NCBI GenBank assembly: GCA_026168455.1
Contig: CM047430.1
Span: forward strand, 2,123,473-2,187,472
Reading direction: 5' to 3'
From: Theocolax elegans
Taxonomy: Eukaryota; Arthropoda; Insecta; Hymenoptera; Cerocephalidae
DNA length: 64,000 nt
Part shown: piece by piece, positions 9,919-21,060 of the stretch
How positions within the stretch are numbered: the stretch's first letter is position 1
Layout of the letters: every line of letters begins with the position of its first letter
The notes under the pieces: generated by a model
Told to the model about the DNA's origin: nothing
Databases searched by the model: none
Seen by the model: only the letters and a program-made list of their open reading frames with translations
Made by a program: the position numbers and the translations under genes

Positions 9919-11215
9919 GCAAACGCTGGTATTCCAAACGTTTCTGAGGCAGCTCGTCTTGAACTCGACGAGCAGTGCCGGGTGGCTCAGGCTGCCGGCC
10001 GTAATTTAACATGGCCGGGCTCCATCCTATCGAACTCTGTACCGCCGTATTTAAAGCAAACACAAGGTCCGGTAACTTCTCGTCCCAAGTGTTGTGCTTC
10101 TCGGTAATGTAAGACGCTACCATCGTTTTCAGCGTCCGATTAGCACGTTCGACGGGATTGGCCTGACCGTGGTACGGAGGAATAGTTGTATGAAATATTC
10201 CTCGTTCCACGAGATAATCATCTACGAGCTTGTTCATGAACTCAGTGCCGTTGTCGGATAAAAATTCTTCTGGTGTGCCAAAACGCATGACGACTCGTTC
10301 GTGTAACTGTTTCACGATCGTGTTAGCGTTAGCTTTCCGGATTGGCACTGCTTCAATCCAGCGCGTGAACAAATCTTGGAAGATCAAAATATATTCAAAT
10401 CCGTGTGTGGAGCGGGGAAGTGGTCTAGTAACATCTCCTGCTACCACTTGCCATGGCTTTTCAACCACTCGCCTACCCATCAAACCCATGGGAGGGCGTT
10501 GCTCCACCTTGCATTTCTGGCACACCTGACATTTGCGTACATACTCGCCAACTTCGGCATAGTAACGTGGCCAATAATATAACTTTGCCACGCGAGCAAA
10601 TGTCTTTTCTCTACCTAGATGGCCAGCTGTCGGATCATCATGACATTCTCGGAGGATGGTCTGCCTGTGCTCTTCGGGTACGACCAACTTCCAAGCGTCT
10701 TGATCTTCCATGGCGTCATCCAATTCAATATCCACCCGATACGAATACAAGTTTCCACCTTGGATCTTCCAATCAGGAAATTCTCTCGGCCGCTCACTTA
10801 CGTCTTTGGTCCACGAAAGGTACCAGGGGTCTTTAGTAGTCTGGCTCCAAGAGACGGAGGATAAGGCCAACTCGTCTTCCTCATACATAAGAGAAAGTGC
10901 ATCAGGAACGTAGTTTAGAGCTCCTTTCCTGTGCTCAATAGTAAAGTTATGAGACTGGAGTTCTAACGCCCATCTGGCGAGCCGGCTCGTTGGATTGTGA
11001 ATATTGCATAACCAACGAAGACTACTATGGTCAGTGACAACTTTAAACTGGTAACCTTCGATGTATGGTCTAAACTTCTTAATTGCCCATACTACGGCCA
11101 GGTATTCCCATTCTGTGACGCTGTAATTGCGTTCAACACCATACTGCACCGATAACAGTGTCACTAGCGTCAGTCTGGACCACATACTCACCATTCTCAT
11201 CGGGAGTTTGCACAA
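9731..11215 (-). pseudogene. gypsy RNase H and integrase
   Basis: The frame gives RNase H (YSVTEWEYLAVVWAIKKF, then VVTDHSSLRWL), an integrase zinc domain (H..H then CQVCQKCK) and an integrase core with the three catalytic acidic residues visible in GDVTRPLP, FLSDNGTEF and GQANPVERANRTLK. About 40 codons at each end are out of phase: the N-terminus overlaps the RT frame by a shift near 11150 and the last 50 residues continue in another frame. Family call is firm. Confidence 0.9.
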
Positions 11216-11755
11216 CGGGTGCTGTCATCAACAAAGCTTTAAGCTGCTGGAAAGCGCTCTCTTGTTCTTCCAGCCAAAGATACTTCTGGTCTTTCTTGGT
11301 CAGACGCGTTAGCGGCTCAGCTATGGTAGCATAGTCGTGCATGAAGCGTCTGTACCAAGATGCCATACCGAGAAACCGTCTCAGCTGCTTCAAATTCTTG
11401 GGAGCCGGATATTCTTTAATCGGCTCCGTTTTAGCTGGGTCAGGTCGTATTCCGTCTCGGTTAACTCGCACACCCAAATATCTCACTTCGGGCTGGCAGA
11501 AGACACATTTCTCCCGATTAACAGATAAACCGGCTTCTGCCAAACGAGTTAAGACCTCGATCAACAATTGCTTATGCTCTTCAAACGTCTCAGTGACAAT
11601 AATGATATCGTCGAGATATGCATAAGCAACCGGTTCGAGTTCGGGTCCAATCACCTGATCGATCATGCGCTGGAATGTCACGCCAGCATTTGCCAATCCA
11701 TACCGCATACGAGTAAACTGGAACAAACCCATTCCAGGTACCGTAAAAGCCGTTA
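11133..11755 (-). pseudogene. gypsy reverse transcriptase, N-terminally deleted
   Basis: Begins in the middle of RT (TVPGMGLFQFTRMRYGLANA), continues through YAYLDDIIIV (active site) and the thumb LRRFLGMASWYRRFMHDY, into the start of RNase H (QTDASDTVIGAV). The palm part containing the first catalytic Asp is missing because gag is joined directly to this point near 11755. No in-frame stop between 11732 and the shift at about 11150. Confidence 0.9.
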
Positions 11756-13132
11756 TCTACCTGCTACCTTAGGGTTGGCGGTCGACCGCTTTTTGGACTT
11801 TGCCTTGTAAGCAAGTTCCGGCATTAAATCTTCCTCTGCCGGAGGCGGTCGATATAACTTTTCCCGCTCGAGCGTTTGCTCGGCGTCCATCGCCAGCTCC
11901 AATAAATCTTCAACCGATTTGGCTTCAACTCTCTTAAACAACCGCTAAAGCTGAAGTAGCATGTTACGGTAGAGATGGTCCAATTGCCTACGCTCGCTCG
12001 GGATCGGGTTGAGTTTTCGCATGATTGTGATTGAGCAGGTGATGTAATCTCTCACCGGCTCATCCTCACCCTGTGTCCGAGCATTGGACTCCTCGATGAG
12101 CCTTTGCTGGAAGCTTTGGCTCATACCGTACCATTTCTTGGCAGATTTCACAAAATCTTGCCACGAGTGCTATTTGTCCTTCTCATTCCGGTACCCCGTA
12201 GCTGCGGTTCCAGTGAGAAGTTCGGACAAGGACGGCAACACCTCGTCCTCGCTGAGGTTGGCGAGAATCCTACAGTCTTCGACTCTCGCAAGGAAGGCAT
12301 CGATACTCTGGCTTTTGTCGCCAGAGAATCGGACTCCCCACTTACGAACCACCGCACCAACATCGCGCGGTGTCCCGGCCGATCTCGACGCTGATTGGCC
12401 GGACTCGTAAAAGTCCTTCAGATTAGGGTAGGGAGAGCTTGAACATGGAGGCTGTCTCGGTCTCCGTGTGTTACCCCTCCCCCAAGCTCCTCCAGCATCT
12501 GCATGAGGTGCTTGAGACCCCTCAGGCTCTACCTGCACGTGTTGTGGTCTGATGTCCGTCTCGTCCAGGGTGTAACACGTGTAGGTGTCCTGGAACTGGA
12601 CATGTTGGGTTGGCTCTCGGGTTTTGTTTGTGCTGGAAGTTGGTGCACCGCTTGGCAAGTCCAACTTGCTGTTGACGGTATGCATCTGTACTTCCAGCTC
12701 CTTAACCCGTTCCGTCAAGGTGGATAACTTACTTATTTGCTCCGCTAACATCAAAGCAAAATCCTTTGGTATCTCGAACTGAGCGCCAGTATAGGATACC
12801 AAAGTTATCCATTCTTCCTTGTCGGTTTCTCGGTTGGAGGTGTCCTACTGCCCATCTTCCTCTCGCTTGTCCGTATCTTCTACTTCTAGAGCGAGAGTCC
12901 TCTGTAGCACCTCTACTACATCTGGGTCAGAATCCGGGTCCGGAATCTCCGGATTCTGGGCAACCATGGACTTAAACCAATCTGTCCTCCGCCTATTCCG
13001 CCTGACCCGATCCTCATTTGAGTTTGTGTCGGCTGTGAACTCTTGAGCCGTATAATTACCCAACAGCCACTGTTGGAGTTGTTCAGCTTTTTTATATACA
13101 GAGCCGTCTGTACGCATCTCTAACGACTCCAA
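11753..13132 (-). pseudogene. gypsy gag, one frame with three nonsense codons
   Basis: Four reading-frame pieces (13132-12845, 12802-12170, 12151-11945, 11941-11753) are all in the same phase, giving about 460 codons interrupted only by stops at 12845, 12170 and 11945; the 12170 stop replaces a Trp-like position (KDK-stop-HSWQDFVKSAKKWYGM). Capsid features are VRKWGVRFSGDKSQSIDAFL and a Trp/Tyr-rich segment homologous to the gag at 57758-58804. The zinc knuckle is absent, removed by the deletion that joins gag to RT. Confidence 0.85.
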
Positions 13133-14490
13133 GTGCGCCTGGATCTGTTCGCTGGATTGCGTACCAATCCACTGATCGACTTACGTGGTCATCGATTACG
13201 CCATTTTAATCTTAACAAAATTACCGCTACGATTATTTACACAAAGAAAAAATCTGAGTCGCTTTTCGCTTTACCTGTGCAAGGTATGCTTTTCTTCAAA
13301 TTATTAAGTGGCTTTAAATAATAAAATTATTGGACCACTAAATTGAAGAATGAATTTTTTTTCCTTTATAATTACAAGAAGAAAAATTAAGCACACCTAT
13401 TTGAAATTTGCTTTCCTGACTAATATAAAAAACTACGTTAAAGAATTATATTTTTGACTACTAATTTTACAAACAAATCGAGAGAAAAAAAAATTAACTA
13501 TGTTACACGCGGGATTAATTTAATTTATTATATAACAAATAAACATACAATATTAAACGTAAAAAGAAATTTTACGAATTGTTAATAAATTAAATTAAAA
13601 ACAAGAAAAAATTTGTTTAAATCCGACTAAATACGAAAAAATCGAATTTACTCCGGCTCTCAGTCACCAACGCACGCTGAATATATTATAAAATAAATAA
13701 ATAAATAATTGAATAAATAGATAAATAAATATAAATATATTCCTAAACAACTAAATGTGTATGCCGCTGTGACCTCTTAAATCTCTAAAATAATAATACA
13801 ATTTTTATTGTAACGCGAGAGCCGGTCCGCGTTGTCAAAAATATAAATTGAACAAGCAAACTTCAAAAACAGAAAATTTTTACCCTTGCACAGGTGTTAC
13901 AATTTTTATTAAGTCGGAAAACTAAATAACGCCCATTTTCCGACTAACCTACTCGAAATTAGGGACTCGGTATGTAAATTGCGGACCTCAAGGCGAATCG
14001 ATCTATATTTCAATTTTAAAACTCAAATTTACTATTATTTACATGTAATTAATTAAAAAAATTATTATTACCGACCTCGGATTTCTTTTAACCAAACTAA
14101 ACAACAATAAAAGAAAATCCGGTTCAAACTTATAAATTATTGCCTAAATACAATAATTTAAAGGTCAGAATTAATCGCGAACCGATTAATCTAACTGCCG
14201 GTAATAACAAATATACTAATTAACGTAACTAGTATATAATAGAAAATTACACGTAAAATCCACACGTACTTAAAAAAAAATTAAATTTAAAATAAATTGA
14301 TAACAACAGAAATCAATTAAATTAAATTAGATTCACTACCGTTTATAATAAAATCCTAGTTTATAAGGGCACCTATATAAGCGCAGCTCGTATCACAAAA
14401 AAAAACGCAATCTAAAAATTTACGTTGTGCGCCTCGTAGGCGCAATTTGGAAATTAACGTTGGGCGTAAAATAACCCAATCTATTAATTT
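13133..14490 (-). other. retroelement leader, no gene
   Basis: AT-rich sequence between primer-binding site and gag, including an AAATAAATAAAT simple repeat at 13690-13735 and repeated GTTGGGCG/TTGTGCGCC words near 14420-14500. Its length is like the about 1.1-kb leader of the related element at 47.6-60 kb. Confidence 0.6.
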
Positions 14491-14503
14491 ACGTTGGGCG
14501 CCA
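14491..14503 (-). promoter_or_regulatory. primer-binding site
   Basis: Minus strand: LTR end CTGTTACA followed by TGGCGCCCAACGT. The same TGGCGCCCAAC follows the 5' LTR at 48319. TGGCGCCC is a common retroelement primer-binding start. Confidence 0.8.
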
Positions 14504-15514
14504 TGTAACAGTTTGGTTGCCGCACGGATGTTTATTTTAATATCGCGGCTGCTCAGCCTTACCGTATTTAAACTTACCGTATTTAAATAAACATATTTTT
14601 CCCGCGATGCGGCGACGGTTACCTGTCCGTTCTATCAAATCTGTTAAATGTTAATAAATTCAATCTATAATAATCAAATCTGTTAAAGGTAACAACCAGG
14701 TAATTTTTAAATCTGAAATTGACCGCGAAACAGGGATATCGCGTCGAGCACTTGTCAACCAGAAATATACGAGCTCTTAGGATTACGGAAGGAATCGTAC
14801 GTGGGTTAAATTCAATTAATCGAACACCGGAGTGAATTCTAATAATAATATGAATTTATTGAAATAAAGATAAAGATAAATAACAAATAAAATATCTGAT
14901 TGTCGCCGAGGTCTACGCTTTTATTACAAGTCGGTAAACGGCCGACTTGTAGAGAGAGAGGAAGAAAATATCGCCAACTAAAATAATATATCCAGTCAAC
15001 GGGACTGGTATAAAGCAACACGATTATTTATTAAGTGCGAATAAAAACACGATCGCGTGAAGTAGTACCACTTACTTTGTACGCTGCTGTAGTCGTTGGT
15101 AAACAACGACCAGCCGATCGGTTGCTTTCTCTCTCTCTCACTCTCGCTGCGGTGTCGGACGGATTGTCCGCTCGCCCGTGCACCGGGGTTGTGTGGCTGC
15201 AGGCAGATGCACGGTGTAGCACCACTCACTGCAAATGCAGGATCGGCCTGCAGTCGAAACACACACACAAAACGCACCGCAAATCACAGCACGGCGAAGC
15301 TGAACACGGGACGCGGGGGGATCACACCTGTCGCGTAAGGAGGTGCCTATCACTCTACCCAGTGCGCGCGAATCTCCCCCTTACCTCTCTAATGAGGTGC
15401 GTGCGCAAATCTTTCGCGCGCGAAATCGATCCCGCCCGTGTATTATTATGATACTGTTCGCTCGTGTTGCTCGAATTCGTCAAACGGTGAGGTAAACAGT
15501 ACCTTACCGTTACA
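14504..15514 (-). mobile_element. LTR, 1011 bp
   Basis: Minus strand begins TGTAACGGTAAGG and ends CTGTTACA. It has GC-rich, microsatellite-containing middle sequence and sits next to the primer-binding site. No second LTR copy is in the window. It lies 39 bases upstream of the ATG of the gene fragment at 15553, so its insertion displaced whatever promoter that gene had. Confidence 0.8.
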
Positions 15515-15552
15515 ATTTATAATAATATGTTTTTAAAAAGAATATAGTAAGT

Positions 15553-16339
15553 ATGACTGATGACTCGAGCCATGATAGTATTTCTAAAATTAATGATGAT
15601 GGTATCGTAATTGAAGAAAAGGTATCATTAAACGATAACTCTGGCAATTGCGAATTAAAGACTATGGACACGGTTATCATAACTGATCAGTTTGAGAAAA
15701 TGTACTCTTTTGAAGTTATTGAAAATACTACTAGCTCTGTAATTAGTGTTCCAAGTACTTATGATGCTGATGTAAAAAAACTTGAGAATCAACAAAATGA
15801 AAAAATGACTAAACCCTCATCCACAATACATGATGGTGCAGATCATGGAAAAGAGGCAAACGTTAGAAATAAAATAAAGGTAAATATTAGTAGTAACTAT
15901 TTGTATTTGGTAATTACGTAATGAATATTGCTGATTTTAATGAAGAATAAATTGTTACTTTATTTTAATAAATTATTATAATACTCAGATGTTAGGAAAA
16001 GAAAAACTACTACAATTGAATTACAATTCTTTTTAAATAATTAAAACAAAATGTAAGCAATTCAAAATAATTTTTTAAGTAAAAATTAATATATACTTCA
16101 TTATTCAATTTTTTAGATTATTCAAAACACAAAAGTTCATTCTGAAGAAGATTGTAAAAGAGAGTTGCAAAAACTGAACAAAAGATTAAAAGATTTACAG
16201 AAGGAATCTGAGAAAACAAAAAGTAAAATGAAGAAATTAAAGAATGATTTGGAGGAGGCTACAACTAAGGTTCACAAACTGGAAAAGCGTAATGATGATT
16301 TACAGCAATTACTAATTGAAAGAGGAATAGAAAAACAAA
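15553..16339 (+). CDS. two-exon coiled-coil gene fragment, unknown function
   Basis: Exon 1 (15553-15879) is 109 codons of acidic, Ser/Thr-rich sequence starting MTDDSSHDSISKIND and ends in phase 0 at AAG|GTAAAT. Exon 2 (16117-16339) follows a TTTTTTAG acceptor, keeps phase 0 and encodes a strongly charged coiled coil (KRELQKLNKRLKDLQKESEK, then KLKNDLEEATTKVHKLEKRN). A possible donor CAAA|GTATGC ends exon 2 in phase 1; I could not find a convincing third exon. Matching phases on both sides of the intron argue that this was a real gene. An LTR lies immediately upstream, so it may be a decapitated or truncated copy. Not recognised. Confidence 0.5.
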
Positions 16340-17065
16340 GTATGCTACATATAACTTATTTTAATTATATTATTTTAAAAATTCGTTTACTTTCTATATC
16401 GAAATTGTAATATGATAAAATAATTTCTGTGAGATTTATTTTAAAAAAATGTTTCAAATTCTTTGTATTTTCTTTAGATAAACATTTACTTATTTATTTA
16501 TTTTTCTAAATTAAAGTCCTCTTAAATAAGATAGCAGACCCCATTATCGAATTTAAACTATTTTTATTTAAATTACTTACCCCACTTAAACTATTTTTTT
16601 CTTGATCATGTCGCACAAGATTGATTAAAAACTCGTTGATTATTACTCATTAAAACATTAATATGCATGACAATTAAATTTTTTTTAATATATTACTAGA
16701 ATTAATAAAAAAAGTGGTTATTCTATCAAAATTATCGATAATTGGTTCCTGATCGATAACTAGGTCCACTACATTATTCTTTATTGTAATGTTTCGAAAC
16801 AATTTTTATGCTAATATCTTATTGTTTTCAATTTTACGTTGTTACGTTGAATTTAAGTCAGCTATGATATTATTTGATGGTTATTCATTCATTAAATAAA
16901 CTATTGCATACGCAAAGGTAGATTAAATATAATAGTATATTACACATCTAGGGAGGTTAAGTATTGGTGAGCCTATAGTACACGTAAATTGCCCCCCGAG
17001 CCGAAGGCGTGGGTGGCAAACGTGTGCTATTGGGTCGCCATTTTACCTCCCGTGGTGTGTATACT

Positions 17066-17154
17066 ATTTTTTTCAACAACGAGGCCGAAATTGCAACTTC
17101 GCGATTCGGGCGCCGGGAGCGAAAGTGACAGTTTCGGCCCGTTGTTGAAAAAAA
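17066..17154. repeat. inverted repeat, 26-bp arms
   Basis: TTTTTTTCAACAACGAGGCC and the following GAAATTG are mirrored by CAGTTTCGGCCCGTTGTTGA and AAAAAAA with one indel and one mismatch, around a GC-rich 36-base centre. Might be a remnant of a fold-back element. Confidence 0.7.
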
Positions 17155-17430
17155 TATATTTTTATAATATATTGTTTGTGTAGGTATTTTTTTATAATCA
17201 AGGGGCGCGTGTCGCGCACCCGAGGCAAGTATGGGTACGCGGCACTAGCCCTATATACAGCTAAAACAAACCTTTAATTTTTACTTTCTTAATTTTTTAA
17301 TGTACATCTTTTTTTATACGTTTCAACATTAACCCCCAATAATTCTTAGTCATATTTTATAGTTTCGACAAAATTTTGGATTCATTCATTACCGCATTTT
17401 TACAATAAAACGATATCAAGATTTCGGATG

Positions 17431-17650
17431 TCGAATTCTTTACTTTCGGAATGAGAGAAAAATTTTTCTTTTTCTTCGTGTTCTCCAACATTATATATAT
17501 AGATATACTCATAATAAATAATAGGCGATGAGAGACTAGAGACTATATAGAGATGTTGAAGCAGCGCCGCCTACCGGTCGAAATTCTTTACTTTCGGAAT
17601 AAGAGGAAAATTTTTCTGTTTCTTCGTGTTCTCCAACACTATATATATAT
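17431..17650. repeat. direct repeat, two copies of ~70 bp
   Basis: GAATTCTTTACTTTCGGAAT...TTCTTCGTGTTCTCCAACA occurs at 17431-17492 and again at 17580-17640, each followed by a TATATA run and separated by unique sequence. Confidence 0.85.
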
Positions 17651-17736
17651 ATATATTTTATATAGACAGCTAATTTAACCCTTAAATTTAACTGTTATTT
17701 TAAATTTTCAAATCTAAAATTAATCGGGGGGCCTTT

Positions 17737-17773
<37 letters not shown>

Positions 17774-18042
17774 TGACATTCCCGTATCTTCATCAAAAAT
17801 GTCACCTAACCTAACACATAGGTGCAGGGGATCAGATTTACTTACACGGGAGAGAAAGAGAGATAGAGTGAAGTGAGAGATAATCAAGTCAAACGTCAAC
17901 CTGCGTGTACATTACAGCGTGCAAAAAGTGTTACAGATAAAACAAGTATTTCTGTGTAAAGAAAAATAGCTACTCACTAATAAGATGAGTAAATAAACGA
18001 TAAAAAGGAAAAAGTCCGAAGAGAGATAGAATATTTAATGAA

Positions 18043-19569
18043 ATGGAACTTAATTACAATGAACAAATGGAACAAATAAAAACTAGCGAACAAAACTCAG
18101 ATGTTAAGAAACGTAATAATGGAATTCATTGCATTAAGTTTAATAAGGATGAATGTATTTTTCAGTTTGCAATATATGATGATGACGAACATATAAAAAC
18201 ATATACTGTTCAAATTTTTAATGAAAATAATAAGGGAACATTTGGAGTTTTGGATATTCCATTGGCCATAGATTTGCATCAAGTAGTTAAAGAAACACCT
18301 TTTTGGATAATATTGTAAATACTCCAATATTTGTAAGAAATCTTAAGTTACACTTAGACACGTATCACAAACGAAAAAAACAATATTATGATTTGAAATC
18401 TTATTTGGAAGATGTTTGTAATTGTTCTGTGGATGTGCATTATTCTTATACTTTTGTTTTATAACGTTTCTGAAATGCAAAGATTTTGAAACTAATATCT
18501 ACTTTAACATAATTGTTTATGTATTTTATGACTTAAAAAAAGAAAATCCTATTAAAGTAAAATTTGACTTAAATAGCTTTGATGATATTGACAATACTAA
18601 TATGAAGCAGCATTTAGAATCTTTTTCGAATGTTTTAAAACTTTAACATTAAAAGAAGCATTTATTCAAATAATTGAACAAGATAATGCACCTATGGAAT
18701 GGAAGTTGGAAAAATATGATACAATATTAAATTTAAGTGTAAGTATTTTTAAACTAAAGACTTTAAAACTGAAAAAACATTATTCATTTACTTCTCTTTT
18801 AGGATTTATCAGATTTTGAAATCTCAGATGATGATATTAGCCAGATGAGCACTCCAAAAAAGAAACAAACAAAACAAGCGGTGCAGAAGCTTTCATATAC
18901 TAAAATTAAAAAAACAACTGTTAATAAATTACAAACTAACAAAAAGTCACAAGGTAAAAATGATGGCTCGACTGAACAGTATAGTCAAGGAAATTCTCAA
19001 ACAAATATGAATGTTAAACAAACACAGAAAACTAACAAGAAAAAGAAAAAAAACTTCAAGATACAATGAGACAAACAAAACTAAACTTCACATTAGAGAA
19101 GAATGCAAATGAAAAAAATGTTACTGGTGATAATAGTGCAATAAGCGCTGCTATTCATATTGTGAATAAAAAAAGGGTAGAACAATTAAAGCAAGTCAAC
19201 ACATCCAAAGGAGAATCAAATAGTGAAATGGATAAAACAGATAAAATTAATAAAGTTAATTCAAAAGGTAAACCGCAAAAACAGCAATTAGCTAGCAAGC
19301 TAGTTAATTTAAATAAGACTATTGACATGAAAAGGAAATCAATAACAAAAATAAATACCTTTAGAAGACCACATAGTATAATTAACAAACGAATCAAGCA
19401 ACCTATCATAACAAGTACACCACTTCATGTGCAAACTAATAAATTATTTCAACCAACTACAAATGATAATTTGGACATCAGTGAAATAAGTAGAAAAGAA
19501 TCTGTAAATACCAATAATCATAATAGCAGTAGTAGTAGTACCAGAAACCTAAGACTTTCTCGTAATTAA
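18043..19569 (+). CDS. two-exon gene of unknown function with homopolymer frameshifts
   Basis: ATG 18043 is preceded by an in-frame TAA at 18001. Exon 1 (18043-18738) encodes a mixed alpha/beta region with FQFAIYDDDEHIKTYTVQIF, followed in shifted frames by FVRNLKLHLDTYHKRKKQYY and ENPIKVKFDLNSFDDID; it ends AGT|GTAAGT. Exon 2 (18803-19569) starts DLSDFEISDDD and is a long basic, Lys/Asn-rich tail with STPKKK and RQTKLNFTLEKN, ending at TAA 19569. Four frame breaks (about 18300, 18460, 18640, 19055) each look like one base missing from a T or A run, and there are no nonsense substitutions. So it is either a very young pseudogene or an intact gene with assembly errors. No family recognised; the acidic-then-basic layout suits a nuclear protein (inference). 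Confidence 0.55.
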
Positions 19570-19911
19570 AAAAATTGTATAAATTTAAAATTGTTAATAT
19601 TATTTAATTATGGTTGCAAAACACCAATATATTAAGTATATGATGGAATGTGCATCCAATAATTAAACACGCACGTTATTTTTGTACAATATACAATAAC
19701 ATTCTAATATTTTTCATCCAAACTAATTGAATAAACAATTATTTATTAACTTCTAAGAAAGGAAATAAGGATATTTATTTACAAAATGTTTCTTATTAGA
19801 AATAATAAATTATATTTTTTAATGTCTTTACACTTTCTTAACAAATATATTATACTAAAATTGTTCATCAGCATTCTTCAATGAACTAATAATGCACAGT
19901 CTATTTTGTTT
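19570..19911. other. AT-rich gap between convergent genes
   Basis: No coding signal. Likely the 3' untranslated regions of the converging gene at 18043-19569 and the LST8-like copy. Confidence 0.5.
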
Positions 19912-20470
19912 TTAACTTGTCGGAAGCACTTCATCTCTGAAGGCAAGAGCAGAAACTACTTTTTGGTGTCCTTAATATTCTCTCTTCCCAGTTCCTGTTA
20001 CTATATTCCATAATCTTACAACACCATCCGACGAAGCAGTAAAAATGTATTGCGAATCAGCACTGAAAGCTACATCCCAAACCCATCGTTTAGCTTCATG
20101 CTGTAGAACTTGCACCTCGGAAAAGTCTGTTGTTTTCCAAACTTTGGCAGTCTTATCTGCTGAAGTAGTAACAAGAAGTGTACTATCAGGACTAAACTTA
20201 CATCTAAGTGCATATGCTCTATGTGCATTTAACTTATGCCTAGGATTTAATTTTGTGGATTTAATTCTTCACCGATACCACCGGTAACTGTCCATATAAA
20301 ACAATGACCTGTTGTTAACAGCAGCCATATAAGTCCCAACTGCATCAACTGCTATGTCTTGAATAGAAGCTTCTGCTTCAGGTATGAATTGCTCATTATG
20401 GTCTGACCTTAGATCCCACAAATGTATAACTCCACTTTTTGCTTGATACGTTTCATGACTGGGCTCCAGA
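19912..20470 (-). pseudogene. lst8: decayed 3' half of LST8 (WD40 subunit of TOR complexes)
   Basis: LST8 is a seven-blade WD40 propeller that stabilises the TOR kinase in TORC1 and TORC2. The minus strand shows its last blades in order: SGVIHLWDLRSDHNEQ, ASIQDIAVDAVGTYMAAVNN, then in shifted frames HCFIWTVTGGIGEEL, KLNAHRAYALRCKFSPDST, SADKTAKVWKTTDF, RWVWDVAFSADSQYIFTASS, and REY-stop-GHQKVVSALAFRD before the final stop at 19912. Two single-base losses (GG and CC runs, near 20300 and 20245) and one in-frame TAA break it. The N-terminal blades are not found; an acceptor-like TTTAG sits at the 5' boundary (20471). Degenerate host-gene duplicate. Confidence 0.85.
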
Positions 20471-21060
20471 ATCTAAATTGTTAAATAAATTATTTTATTA
20501 ACAAATAATTATATTATTTTTAACTTCTCTAAAATAATTTATTCAAATAATTAATAAACATTTCCTAAATTTTTTTTACTATTTTTATTTAAATCTTGAT
20601 ACTTAGAAATGTAGTAAAAATAAAAAATTTAAATAATTATTATACTGTACCTGTGAAAACTGTAGTGCAAAACCAAGAATTTGACAAACTTTTAAATTAT
20701 CAACATTAAACATAACCAATAATTGTCACTGACAGGTTCTGCTGCGCGCACGTTTCTCGGCAAATTAGATGATTGACGACCGTGTAAGATAAAAGATGAC
20801 CGTTTAAGATAATAATGAAAAAATAACTAGATCACGCGTGTCTCACTCACTCTTTCGTTTTCCCCTATAGCTCTGTCTCAACTTTTTCGAGTAGACATAT
20901 ATATATATTTATAGGAGACGAAAAGGATATCAAAAAATACATAGCCCAGTAAAAGAATTTGACATCTCAGATATTTACATGAAATTTTATTTATTTAAAG
21001 AGTATTACTAATCGTTATTATTATATGTTTAACGTTCAATTTGTGTCTCTAGATAGTAAT
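20471..21060. other. intergenic, no gene
   Basis: AT-rich with a mixed GC patch at 20740-20890. A minus-strand candidate exon end (CACAG|GTACAG near 20653) has no LST8 similarity, so I did not call it. Confidence 0.45.

Larger units (their letters stand above)
9292..15514 (-). mobile_element. internally deleted Ty3/gypsy element with one LTR
   Basis: Reading right to left: LTR (15514-14504), primer-binding site, about 1.35 kb leader, gag (13132-11753), a deletion junction, RT from the middle of the palm, RNase H, integrase, and a basic pol tail ending at TAG 9292. The zinc knuckle, protease and first part of RT are missing, and the second LTR is absent: AT-rich sequence starts right after the pol stop. 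The copy is therefore dead. Confidence 0.85.
16340..18042. other. intergenic: repeats, no gene
   Basis: Holds AT-rich sequence, an inverted repeat (17066-17154), a segment at 17190-17290 (GGCGCG.. CGCACCCGAGGCAAGTAT, ..CTATATACAGCTAA) that resembles 60188-60260, a direct repeat (17431-17650) and a TA microsatellite (17742-17768). The last 100 bases are probably the 5' UTR of the gene at 18043. The ORF at 16989-17183 is spurious. Confidence 0.55.

Noticed and set aside
15031..15451. GC-rich ORFs on both strands
   Set aside because: Inside the LTR at 14504-15514.
16989..17183. ORF MPPEPKAWVANVCYW...
   Set aside because: Lies over an inverted repeat with no domain or splice context.
18043..18738. 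Kinetochore or XRCC4-like protein
   Set aside because: Alternating charge and coiled-coil neighbours suggested it, but no diagnostic motif could be matched.
20640..20760. Missing upstream exon of the LST8 copy
   Set aside because: A donor-like GTACAG is present but the preceding minus-strand frame has no WD40 similarity.
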